Positions 26,240 to 37,290 of a stretch of DNA of 64,000 bases are shown here, piece after piece. Each line of letters opens with the position of its first letter. Within the stretch, counting starts at the first letter, position 1. The notes beneath the pieces are model-generated. The model was not told the DNA's origin. It searched no databases and worked only from the letters and a program-made list of their open reading frames with translations. Location: assembly GCF_964355755.1 (NCBI RefSeq), contig NC_092679.1:12082932-12146931 (forward strand), written 5' to 3'. This DNA is from Antedon mediterranea. Lineage: Eukaryota > Echinodermata > Crinoidea > Comatulida > Antedonidae. A program made the translations under genes and the position numbers.

Positions 26240-27103
26240 TCTATTTAGTTTAGATATTTTAGGTATAATTGATGGTTTTAATTTTTATTAAAGAATGACT
26301 AAAGATAACATTTTTGATACTTTTTAAAACAGAAGCTCTTCTCTTTCCGGAAACTTGCATACGTAATGAGGACCCTGGAATCTGTATACTTTGTCAGGCT
26401 ACAGCATCAGTGTGAACCCTGCACTCTGTATTATCTGTACACGGAGACTTTGGAACTGTCAACAATTTTACAGTTGGGGTAGACCTATGAATTGATGCCT
26501 AGGCCTATGTGTTGATATGTAGGCCAAGTGTTTTAATTTAATATTAATAATAAATGTACATTTCATATGTACATTTTCTGTACAGACAGGCAGCATGCAT
26601 TTGCAAGATTAAGAATACAACAAAACTTTTTGTAATTGATTGTCGACTCTTGATCCATAACTTTTTCCCCTTTTTTTTAAACTTAATTAAAGACACTAGA
26701 CCTACTTTTTTATCGACCTACACTACATTTGATGTAAAAATATATACCTATTAACCTATTGCGATAATTTTTTTCATCTTTAAACGGTTAAAAATATGAA
26801 AAATAAGGCGATTCCACTGTGATCGGTCGCGTGAAAGCTAAACAAATAAAAGAACCATAACTTTTCAGCGAAAATACCAGGTCTTCTCCAATTTGTATTA
26901 TGAATTAAAGAAAGACAATTAATTTAGCAATGAGACAACGTCAGGCTAGGCCTGCAGCTAGCGTATGATGTTCGCACGTTACCGCTACATTCGACGCGAG
27001 CTACTTTGTGCATTGTTTCTCTTTTTTATCATAATTTACCATAAAACGTACATTTGAGACAAGGAATGATCTGGTTTAATGTTTTTAAAGTAGTATATAC
27101 AGT

Positions 27104-27350
27104 GGAGTTGTTGATAGCCGAGTGGTTAGGACACTTGACTGTCATACAGATAGACCCGGGTTCAATTCCCGACAACTCCCAGTCCACTCAGCTGTAAATG
27201 AGTACCTGGTTGAAAATACTAGGGAGAAAAAAGGCGGCGTGGAAAGGAACTGGCCACCCTACCACATAATGCCGAGGCTTAGTACAATGAGCTCCTAACA
27301 GCTCATTCCCCTACGTTCAGAGAACACGGGACTCACCTTTACCTTTATAT
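27104..27350 (+). mobile_element. tRNA(Asp)-like SINE, copy 1
   Basis: Head GGAGTTGTTGATAGCCGAG with GGGTTCAATTCCCG B-box. GGAGTTG pairs perfectly with CAACTCC as an acceptor stem, and GTC sits at the anticodon position. A 170-bp body follows (AAAAAAGGCGGCGTGGAAAG, CGGGACTCACCTTTACC). The same composite occurs at 44049-44280, so it is a repeat family, not a lone tRNA gene. Confidence 0.85.
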
Positions 27351-27549
27351 ACAGTATATGCATTATTTTTACAAAATGTCAACATTTGTAGGTCAAGTGT
27401 CGTTAATTTGAAAAATGCAGTACATCTTGGTATTAAGAACAAACATGAAACTACTGTACTCCATCCTAGCCATATACTGTAGCATACAGTGTAAAAATTA
27501 AAATGATTATGAAAGAATAACTAATTTGTAGATCAAATTTTTAAAATTG

Positions 27550-27620
27550 GTTTAGAGGTATGAATGACAGTGATACTGGAGGTCATGGGTTCAAGCCCAC
27601 CCGAGAAATACTTGCAAAAA
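27550..27620 (+). mobile_element. tRNA-like SINE head, diverged
   Basis: GGTTTAGAGGTATGAATGAC, GGAGGTCATGGGTTCAAGCC and CACCCGAGAAATACTTGC match, with changes, the tRNA-like unit at 57765-57845 (minus). A third tRNA-derived family, fragment only. Confidence 0.6.
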
Positions 27621-28327
27621 AATGTGTAAGTGTTCTCAATGTACAGTACTTGGTATAACACAATTACGTGCTGTAGTGTAGGGCATACATCGCTGGCCAA
27701 TCATTTAATTTCCATATTATAGTACTTGGTATCAAATGATTTATTTGTGGTTTAACAAATTGTTATCAAGTACTGTACAGTCTATATACTAATAATATTT
27801 GCCAATATAAAAAGAAATTAATGATTAATTATTCTTTATTAATAAATGTTTAATGTAATTCTGATTTTGCAGGTGATTAAGTTATTGGTAGAGCATGTTT
27901 GTTCTGAGTTCCTGCAGTGAAATGATACAGTATACAATTTTGGCACCAGCAAGCTATCTTTCACAATGGAGATGTTGTTTGGCTAAGCGTCACTCCAACT
28001 GGTATGTGATTAGGAACAACAGCGGTATCAATATTTATGCCTTTATCATCAAGAAGGATAATAACAGGTATTAATATCTCCAATTCTATGCTATGTTTAC
28101 CTGGGAAGAGTTCTCCATACGATACATTTTTGGGCGAACACTGGATACATGTCCTGCCCATCAAAGCTGGTTTTTTTTAACAAGGCCTCAATGCTAGTGA
28201 TCTAGTTTCAAGATTGGTGATGAAGTCACTCTACGATATTTAGAATGGAACATAGACAGATCAAGATCAGTATATTCTGATCCATGAGAGTTATCTGTAT
28301 ACTGTACACTGATCTTTGTATCTGTAT

Positions 28328-28602
28328 GGGCATGTGGTGCAGTGTGCTGTTGACTTGGACTACAGATCGTGGGTTCGAATCCAATGCTCGTCATTTCCTT
28401 GGTCAAGACACTAGACTTACATTTGCCTCTCTCCACCCAGATGTACAAATGGGCACCTGATAAGGTCAAGACACGACTTTGCGCTGATTACTAGCTGCAT
28501 TATGGGAGTATGTTTCCATGTATGGATTTACATGTATGTATGGAGTATGGTTTCAAAAATGTCCGGTGTAATAATGTGTATAGTACAGCGGTTTCACAGC
28601 AT
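28328..28602 (+). mobile_element. tRNA-derived SINE, second copy
   Basis: Same family as the SINE at 16167: GTGGTGCAGTGTG head, GTGGGTTCGAATCC B-box, TGCCTCTCTCCACCCAGATG, and ATTATGGGAGTATG. It is more diverged and contains a small internal ATGTATGG duplication near 28520. Confidence 0.82.
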
Positions 28603-29130
28603 TAGGCCAACCAGTGTGATGAATATTAATTATTAAATCTTAAATAATTATGGTAAATTTTACGATTTTTTTATTTATTAATTTCAGAAAAATTTCACCA
28701 TACATCTATTTTTACAATGGAACTGCATACAAACTGAGAAGACTACGATGATCAAAGTGCTTGATATCATCAAGTGCAGCTGACAGTATACAATACAGAT
28801 AATTATGAGACGTTAAAGTATGCATTGCAAATAGAGGATCCATTAATTCAAGATTCAGTTGTAAGTATATAAATTGACATTGTAAACTTCATCAGGGTTC
28901 TCACCAGAGCCGACTATAGTGCATTCACACTTACACAAATCACTCATTTGACCATCTGGATAGATGAGCGCTTACTGGCTAAAGAGTTTAAGGGACACCA
29001 GAGCATGAGCAGTCCAATGCAACTACCCAGCGTTGCTGGAGTGCTAAACCTTTGCCCACTGTATTACGCCACTGCCTGTAGATGTAAAATACTGCATACA
29101 TTATACAAGCTTAAAAATAAAGTAGTGAAA

Positions 29131-30166
29131 CTAGAAAGCCACTCCGAGAGTGCATACATCCGCCTACTGTAAAATTCTCCTACATAACATTTCTCCGGGA
29201 AAAAATATATATATTTGTGTGTGTCTTAATGCTGTTTGTGATTTAGGCTATTTTCACTACAAGCATAAGTATGCGAGTTTGGTGTACCGTAATGGTTATG
29301 TAACAAGCCTTTCAATTAACAATAGCTTCAGTTGACTAACAATAGAACAGCAACGCGAAAATCAAACGAGTGAATTTGAAAAGAAATAGGTTTTTTAAAT
29401 TACTCGCATCAAAAAAGGTGCACATTAAATCAAATTTTGTTTTAAAATTACAAATCACCAATTATAACTCTTGCCTCTTGTACAAAAATGAAGTTTTTTG
29501 GACAAGTAGTTCTCGAGAAAATGCAATTTCAGTTTACTTAATACTTTAAGACTGCTCGCCGGCTTTTGGAAAATTCTGTCCTATCTTAACACTAGCAGGT
29601 CTGAAAAGTATACTAAAAAGTGGTTCAGAATTGGGACCATGGTCCCAAATGGTCCCAAAATTTAATGGAATGGTCCTTGACCACATATCTATCTGTATAT
29701 TCATTTTGGTAAAATCTTGTAATTACTTTTTGAGTAATCCTGCTAACAAACAAGCGAGTGAGTGGCCGAGGGGTTAAGACAGTGGAACCGTAATTACGTA
29801 CAGTAGCCATAACATCGGCATGGGTTCGAGGCTCACTCGCTCCATGGTTCTGGTGGTAGAACGAGTCTTCTCGGATAAGGACTATAAACCGTAGGTCCAG
29901 TGTACAGTACACATAGCTCATGCGCACTTTAAAGAACCTAGTACATCTTTTGAGACGAGTGGGGGGTTACCCCGGTGTACTAGTCCACACAAACACAGCC
30001 ACTGTCACACACAGCCACTGTGCAAATTGGGACTGGACCGTTTTAGAGGTGTTTACCACCTGTTGGTCCAGATCCTTCACTAACTGAGTTAGTGAGAAGT
30101 CGAATAAATAAACAAACAAACAGACAAACAAACATCGATCGATTACATATACCTCCTTGGCGGAGG
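29131..30166. mobile_element. Repeat A with an inserted SINE
   Basis: Reverse-oriented copy of the 14988-15663 element (CTAGAAAGCCACTCCGAGAG to ACCTCCTTGGCGGAGGT). It is lengthened by about 360 bp because a tRNA-type SINE sits within it. Confidence 0.82.
29756..30118 (+). mobile_element. tRNA(Ser/Leu)-type SINE nested in another repeat
   Basis: Head GCGAGTGAGTGGCCGAGGGG pairs with GCTCACTCGC. The long variable region and GGGTTCGAGGC B-box are of class II tRNA type. The tail is AATAAATAAACAAACAAAC. It sits inside the AACAAACAGAC stretch of the 676-bp repeat at 29131-30166, whose length becomes normal once this insert is removed. Confidence 0.78.
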
Positions 30167-30504
30167 TAAATGAATGATAAAATAAATATACCACTCTGAA
30201 TGCAACATTTAGAGAACATTAGGAGATGGGATTACTATAGGATTTACTGTACTGTACAACTATAATATCTGCAACGTTCACCATGTTTCAAGTACGGCAG
30301 GGATGTAATTGTGCAAGGCCAGGTGGAGCCGCCCTATCTAAAAGCTTCCCGACCGGTGTAAAGCTAATTTCTGATCCGCCCACCCTAAATTATTTCGTTT
30401 CTTCGGTATATTCAACTTCAATTTATTTTCCACTGATTAATTCTAAATATAGTATCAGAACGTTCAGTCGATTGCATGCTAAACAAAAGATGTACCTAGA
30501 TTTT

Positions 30505-32108
30505 GTTCAATACATTTATACCTGGAACATCATTGATTCACATTCATATACACTGATGTTCAATACATTTATATCTGGAACATCATCGATTCACATTCAT
30601 ATACACTAATGTTCAATACATTTATATCTGGAACATCATCGATTCACATTCATATACACTGATGTTCAATACATTTATACCTGGAACATCATTGATTCAC
30701 ATTCATATACACAGATGTTCAATACATTTCTATCTGGAACATCATTGATTCACATTCATATACACTGATGTTCAATACATTATACCTGGAACATCATTGA
30801 TTCACATTCATATACACCGATGTTCAATACATTTCTATCTGGAACATCATTGATTCACATTCATATACACTGATGTTCAATACATTTATACCTGGAACAT
30901 CATTGATTCACATTCATATACACCGATGTTCAATACATTTCTATCTGGAACATCATTGAATCACATTCATATACACTGATGTTCAATACATTTATACCTG
31001 GAACATCATTGTGATTCACATTCATATACACAGATGTTCAATACATTTATATCTGGAACATCATTGATTCACATTCATATACACTGATGTTCAATACATT
31101 TATTCCTGGAACATCATTGATTCACATTCATATACACCGATGTTCAATACATTTATACCTGGAACATCATTGATTCACATTCATATACACCGATGTTCAA
31201 TACATTTATATCTGGAACATCATTGATTCACATTCATATACACTGATGTTCAATACATTTATACCTGGAACATCATTGATTCACATTCATATACACTGAT
31301 GTTCAATACATTTATACCTGGAACATCATTGATTCACATTCATATACACCGATGTTCAATACATTTATACCTGGAACATCATTGATTCACATTCATATAC
31401 ACCGATGTTCAATACATTTATACCTGGAACATCATTGATTCACATTCATATACACCGATGTTCAATACATTTATACCTGGAACATCATTGATTCACATTC
31501 ATATACACCGATGTTCAATACATTTATACCTGGAACATCATTGATTCACATTCATATACACCGATGTTCAATACATTTATACCTGGAACATCATTGATTC
31601 ACATTCATATACACCGATGTTCAATACATTTATACCTGGAACATCATTGATTCACATTCATATACACCGATGTTCAATACATTTATACCTGGAACATCAT
31701 TGATTCACATTCATATACACAGATGTTCAATACATTTATACCTGGAACATCATTGATTCACATTCATATACACCGATGTTCAATACATTTATACCTGGAA
31801 CATCATTGATTCACATTCATATGTACACCGATGTTCAATACATTTATACCTGGAACATCATTGATTCACATTCATATACACCGATGTTCAATACATTTAT
31901 ACCTGGAACATCATTGATTCACATTCATATACACCGATGTTCAATACATTTATACCTGGAACATCATTGATTCACATTCATATACACCGATGTTCAATAC
32001 ATTTATACCTGGAACATCATTGATTCATATACACCGATGTTCAATACATTTATACCTGGAACATCATTGATTCACATTCATATACACTAATGTTCAATAC
32101 ATTTATAT
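30505..32108. repeat. 53-bp minisatellite, about 30 copies
   Basis: Unit of 53 bp (TGTTCAATACATTTATACC, then GGAACATCATTGATTCAC, then ATTCATATACACC) measured at several places (for example 31141 to 31194). Variants include TATATCTGG and CTATCTGG, CACTGA versus CACCGA, and some units with small indels. Each unit carries GAACATC and GATGTTC, a 7-bp inverted pair. Short ORFs inside are by-products. Confidence 0.96.
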
Positions 32109-32113
32109 GTATG

Positions 32114-33418
32114 TGCTGTATAGGCCTATATTTGATGAGAGGGTTGTCTCATAAACGTCGACATGTTCGTCCATGTTATAGGAAAAGAAATTTTTGCCGT
32201 GTAAAGTTGGATTTGAAAGAACGTAAACGGCTATCAACGACATCTGTTAAAGCCTTGCCCCTCTCGTATTAGAAAAACCTGTAAGGATTGTGATGTGTAA
32301 TACTTTCATTTTCTTATACTCAAAATATTTCATACATAGGACTTGTGATGTGAATCTATATAACTACCATTATATTGCACCTCAGCTCTTGTTGCCTTTA
32401 GTCCAATTGATTTTTTTTCGGGTAAACCAAAAGTTTCTGCTACTGTATATTCTGGAGGATTGTAAAATTTATTTAGCTTGTCTGCGGGTATTTCAAACTC
32501 AGACGTTTAAAAAATGTAGAGAAAAAAAAATGTTGTATATAAAAAATGTGGATTGTTATAATGGTACATAGGATAGGCACACTGTGTTTAAAAGTTAAAT
32601 ACATACCTTTGGACTTTCCATTAAACGGATATAGTTTACATTAAGCTTTTTTGTTACTGTATGTTTAATGATTCTTACAAATCTTCCATTGGAGATTTTG
32701 TGCTGTAGGCCTATATTTGATGACAGCGTTGTCTCATAAACGTTGAAATGTTCGTCCACGGTATAGGAAAAGAAATTTTTCCTGTGTAAAGTTGGATTTG
32801 AAAGAACGTAAACGGCTATCAACGACATCTGTTAAAGCCTTGCCCCTCTCGTATTAGAAAAACCTGTAAGGATTGTGATGTGTAATACTTTCATTTTCTT
32901 ATACTCAAAATATTTCATACATAGGACTTTATTAGTGATCTAAAAAAAAATGTGAATCTATATAACTACAATTATATTGCGCCTCAGCTATTGTTGCCTT
33001 TAGTCCAATCGATTTTTTTTCTGGCAAACCAAAAGTTTCTGCTACTGTATATTCTGGAGGATTGTAAAATTGATTTAGCTTGTCTGCGGGTATGTAAAAC
33101 TCAAGACGTTTGAAAAATCTAGAGAAAAAAAATGTGGATAGGGTAGGCACACTGTGTTTAAAAGTTAAATACAATACCTTTGAATTTTCTGTTATAGGAT
33201 ATACGGATACGGATATAAGTAGTTTGCATTAGGCTTTTTTGTTACTGTGTGTTTAATCATTCTTATGAATCTTCCTTTGGAGATTTTGTGCTGTAGGCCT
33301 ATATTTGATGAGAGCGTTGTCTCATAAACGTTGACATGTTCGTCCATGGTATAGGAAAAGAAATTTTTCCAGTGTAAAGTTGGATTCGAAAAACGGCTAT
33401 CGACGACATCTGTTAAAA
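32114..33418. repeat. About 587-bp tandem duplication (2.2 copies)
   Basis: The block beginning TAGGCCTATATTTGATGA starts at 32121, 32706 and 33294, i.e. 585 and 588 bp apart. Copies 1 and 2 are nearly full length; copy 3 stops after about 125 bp. It directly abuts the end of the 53-bp minisatellite. No protein of known type is encoded. Confidence 0.85.
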
Positions 33419-33441
33419 TAAGAAAAATGACTGCTTGTCAA

Positions 33442-34034
33442 AGCTCAGGTACAGGCATGAATTTTAAATATAATATTTGGTTAATTGTACATTAATGAAA
33501 TATTTGTAACAGAAATCGAGACGAAAAAACATGAATTTCCCTTAATATGGTCAAATACAAAATTTGGCAAAATTCTTCCATAAAAACCAGGAAGACTTTT
33601 TTCAGTAGTTAGGTAGTTAACTTAATGTAAAAACATGTCTGGTGACTCCCTAGACGGTGAAAAAAGATGGTGGATATACGGTGGATAATTTTTGCTATAG
33701 CATGAAAATAAAAATCTCAAGTTGAATAAAAATATCAGAAATGTAATATTCAAGTTGTATTACCTATATTTGGTCATCTGATAACATTTTTTACCACACC
33801 ATTTATTTTTCATAGCTTTTTAAAATGCCTCTCTATTTACAAAATTTGTGTACAAAAGAATAGAGATTTTACTGTGTAATTTGAACTATCCCCCCACTGA
33901 TATGAAAGTGCTTATTTTCAACAAGCTCGTGTAACACAAATAAAATCCCTAAAATTATGAAACATAGGGGAAACTATAGATCGATAATTATTGGAATGTA
34001 TGATCAATAGAAATTTGTTGCCCGCACCTGGCCT
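33442..34034. mobile_element. TTAA-target element B, intact copy
   Basis: AGCTCAGGTACAGGC to CACCTGGCCT, followed by TTAA (34035-34038) and preceded by TCAA, probably a mutated TTAA. Non-coding. Confidence 0.82.
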
Positions 34035-34039
34035 TTAAA

Positions 34040-34990
34040 CTTCTGATATAAACCAATGATATGACCTCTCCCACTTCAATCACCAGACAACAATCCAAAA
34101 ATGTTACCATTGCTCTCATCTAATACTTTCTTCTCGCATGTTAATTCCTTATCTTTGTTCGTCAGCAGAACATATCCTGACCTGCACAAAAACAAACAAA
34201 CAAAAATCAGTGGATGGCACCAGTGTTACATAGCCTGAGGAATGGTTTCTGTAGGTCACTCCCTGAAATATAAACATGCTTCTGTTCCTTTGAGGAATGG
34301 TTCCTGTCCACTCTTGAAATTATAAAAGCGATGTGATTTCCATATGATGGTGTATACCGCAGGGTTGACTTTTGTAATACATTTATTAAGGACCTCTACC
34401 TCATGACTAAGGGCATCATAAAAATCTTCTGCTCTTTTTTTTTGTTAATTTTCTTTACTATAGGCTACTGTGGGTCCAAATAGGTGTGGGAACCAGTTGT
34501 AACATGAGGTTTTGTATGTACTGTATTGTCCCCTTTTCCCTGTATAGTAGTTCACTCTTGGTAATATAAACAGCGATGTGATTTCCAAATGCACTGACGT
34601 TACTTACTCATTTACTAATGCTGGAATTTCTTAAATTGTAACTATTTTTTTGTTCAACAAAAAATTTTGCAGGATGATGCGGATGTTCCTCGGAAAGGTG
34701 AGCCAACTGCAGGACCGAGCACCCTGGTTGCACTTGAACGCACCAAGGTCTTCAGGCACCCCACCCAACCTCAAATCCATCTCACCGGAGGCGATGTAGC
34801 TCCTCTACAGACAGATAAGAAGGAGGATCGCAGAAAATGCCACCCACAAACCAACCGGCTGGTTTGACTCATAGAACTTCTCTGAGTGCTGCACACTTCA
34901 GATGAGAGCGCAGCCGATCAAGATGAAAATGAGAGTCGAAAGCTCTTGGCTTCTTGTACGCCGTCTTCTTGACCTTTATGGACTTAAAGT
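34040..34990. other. Unassigned intergenic DNA
   Basis: Contains two diverged copies of a short block (GCGATGTGATTTCC near 34325 and 34572). It also has a plus-strand ORF (34667-34867, QDDADVPRKGEPTAGPSTL) preceded by a T-rich tract and TTTTGCAG, with a possible donor AAAG/GTGAGC shortly after. No recognisable protein; could be a non-coding exon or chance. Confidence 0.3.
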
Positions 34991-34999
34991 TTCATGTTT

Positions 35000-35705
35000 C
35001 AATTTTAAATGCTGGACACTTGCCACCCATAATATCCAGTAAATTCACACAAAATATCACACTCATCAAACAAGACAAAAAGATCAATATCACCTGCCAC
35101 TTACCCGAACCAGTCTTAAAATATATTTTGTAGTTGTCCCTGGAAACCATTGTTCTCTGGGGTCTTATTATCCCATTTCCCAGAGGTTTCATCTCCCGGT
35201 TGTTTTTAATAGTTGCAGGGATATTTTGATCTGCTACAGGTTTGGAAAAAGAAAGTACTACTTGAAAAGTGATATCTATATCATCGATAAATTCAACAAC
35301 CTCGGATCCATCAATATATTTGAAAGCATTATAGGCATTTTAAGGTCCATGTTTGAATGTTTGGTCATGTTGCTTGTTCTGTTGTCTGTTGGGTTCTGCG
35401 AAAAACTCCTTCTATATCTGTCGAAGATTCAACTGGTTTTATATAATAATCTGCTTGAATTCCTGTGTGGTTAAAATCTTCAGCATTTTATCCAGAGTCC
35501 GATTATCCTCTTCGTATAATATCTCATGGCTTTTGTTGACGTTTTTATTGTTTTTATTAGGTGGTAACGAATAATACCATCTTCAACATCACCAAAGTTG
35601 CAAGTTTCTGCTATAATTTTCGTAGAGCAGTCAGTTGGTTTGCTGTCTCACCATTGTGTTCTGTTGTAGAACTTGTCACTCTAAAATGTCTGTTTCTTTT
35701 GTGAA
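35000..35705 (-). pseudogene. Ty3/gypsy-type gag (and possibly protease) relic
   Basis: Minus strand contains the short blocks ALRK, AETCNFGDVEDGIIR and LDKMLKIL in successive frames, the order seen in gag proteins of Ty3/gypsy elements. A later MKPLGNG block resembles the start of a protease-flanking segment. Several stops and frameshifts interrupt it. No LTRs or reverse transcriptase were identified. Dead copy. Confidence 0.45.
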
Positions 35706-35709
35706 CAGT

Positions 35710-36009
35710 TGGATCTCCTGATTTTTTTCCCTGGCCGTATACTCGACGGGTAGCTTCCAGTAAGTTTTCGAAACTGTTCATGATTTAATTGAATAACACG
35801 GTATGGCGTTGGTTGTTGTCAATTCTCCATGACAACAACGTAATCTCGCGGGGTAAAGATGTCGCCTACAATTTTACGCTCAATCGTTGCATGCATGCTG
35901 TCCACCTCCATTTGTGTATGTTCCGCGACAAGATATTTTTGTGTTATTTTATTTTATTTTTTTTCCATCGCCAACTGCAGATATGCATTAGCGACAGCTG
36001 CATTGCGAT
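35710..36009 (-). pseudogene. Transposase-like relic, C-terminal part
   Basis: Minus strand reads YRNAAVANAYLQLAMEKK, then after a stop ITQKYLVAEHTQMEVDSMH, and later YPSSIRPGKK followed in another frame by KSGDPTV. The block HTQME-D-S-H-x-IERK followed by SSIRPG-K-GDP is characteristic of the same transposase-like family as the relic at 43290-43740. It is broken by stops and frameshifts. Its gene was cut in two by the adjacent transposon. Confidence 0.6.
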
Positions 36010-36890
36010 AGTCTGGGAGCCCAGAAGGTTTTAATTAGCAATTTGAGTACAAAAGGTTTGAGGTGTGGAGTGTGTAGATATGGTCTATGTGACCCAGAAA
36101 TGGCAATTCTTAAGTGACGGGTCCTGTTCAATTTTAGGGGGGAGCCACCCAAATGACCCCTAAAATTGAATTTAATTAGCATATCGAGTACATCGATCAA
36201 ACCAATCCTAAAATGTTCTCCTAACTATCAGGAATCAAGATCCATAATTCTTAAGTGACCATTCCTGTGCTAAATTAACTTAAGAACGCACTTAATTAGT
36301 GCTAATTAGACATTTAATTAGCATTTTGAGTACATCAACGAAATTCACATGACATATACTTATGAACATACTGATTAAGGATTCATCATTCTTAAGTTTG
36401 AAATCCGGGGCCAAATCCACTTAAGAATGGGTCAAAGGTTAAAATAATTAAAATTTAAATTTAATTAGCATATCGAGTACATCGACCAAACCAATTCTAA
36501 AATGTTCTCTGACCTATCAGGAACCAAGATCCATAATTCTTATGTGACCATTCCTGTGCTAAATTAACTTAAGAACGCACTTAATTAGTGCTAATTAGAC
36601 ATTTAATTAGCATTTTGAGTACATCAACGAAATTCACATGACATATACTTATGAACATACTGATTAAGGATTCATCATTCTTAAGTTTGAAATCCGGGGC
36701 CAAATCCACTTAAGAATGGGTCAAAGGTTAAAATAATTAAAATTCAAATTTAATTAGAATATTGACCAAACCAATTCTAAAATGTTCTCTGACCTATTAG
36801 AAACCAAGATCCATTCCTGTGCTAAATTAACTTAAGAATGCACTTAATTAGTGCTAATTAGACATTTAATTAACATTTTGAGAAATTATG
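36010..36890. repeat. Left inverted arm of 289-bp tandem units
   Basis: Anchor GATCC occurs at 36239, 36528 and 36808: spacing 289, then 280 because one copy has lost a short TAATTAGCATATCGAGTAC segment. Units are rich in CTTAAG and TAATTAGC motifs. The outermost ~170 bp is unique to the end and holds the terminal repeat and a short internal hairpin (CAATTTTAGGGGGGAG region). Confidence 0.9.
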
Positions 36891-37198
36891 AACATACTCA
36901 AAGAACATTAGTTCACTTAAGAATGGGTAAAATATCAAATAGAGTATCTCTGATATATTCAGATCCAAAACCAAATGTGATTTGTGGGCTGTCTGGAATT
37001 AGGACAGGTCCTTTGCATCATCATATTTTATCTTATTGTTTAAGTGAATGTCTCTGGAATATATCAGATACAGGAATTTGTCTCCATGGATACATCTATC
37101 TAGGCTTGGGTGTCCAGCAGGAATTCCATCCCCATGTGCTATTCCATTATTTCAAAATCATTGAACCAACATTACCATTTGCTGATTTTACTCTATAG
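36851..37198 (+). CDS. Possible small ORF upstream of the transposase
   Basis: An ORF of 115 codons occupies the unique DNA between the left arm and the transposase, ending 92 bp before its ATG and in a different frame. An internal methionine (MGKISNRVSLIYSD) would give about 90 residues. Composition includes several H, C and hydrophobic residues but no domain I recognise. It may be an accessory protein, a regulatory upstream ORF, or chance. Confidence 0.3.
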   Translation: MLIRHLINILRNYEHTQRTLVHLRMGKISNRVSLIYSDPKPNVICGLSGIRTGPLHHHILSYCLSECLWNISDTGICLHGYIYLGLGVQQEFHPHVLFHYFKIIEPTLPFADFTL

Positions 37199-37290
37199 TA
37201 TAGATTAGTAGAGTTAACACAACAGGATCATCTTTTCTCAGTATTATAATTGCTATATGTTTATGTTGTGCGTGAAGACATCTAATTGTA

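Noticed and set aside
27104-27180. Functional tRNA-Asp gene
   Set aside because: The acceptor stem pairs, but the same head plus a 170-bp body recurs at 44049 with a mismatch, so it is a SINE head.
30505-32108. CRISPR-like array
   Set aside because: Units are continuous 53-bp tandem repeats with no unique spacers, in an animal genome.
31776-32272. Small ORFs beginning MFNTFI
   Set aside because: They are readings of the 53-bp minisatellite and the adjoining duplication.
35988-36200. Identical 66-70 codon ORFs starting MIDVLDMLIKFNF at both transposon ends (35988-36200 minus and 43099-43317 plus)
   Set aside because: They are the same inverted-arm sequence read at each end and run out through the terminal repeat into different flanking DNA.
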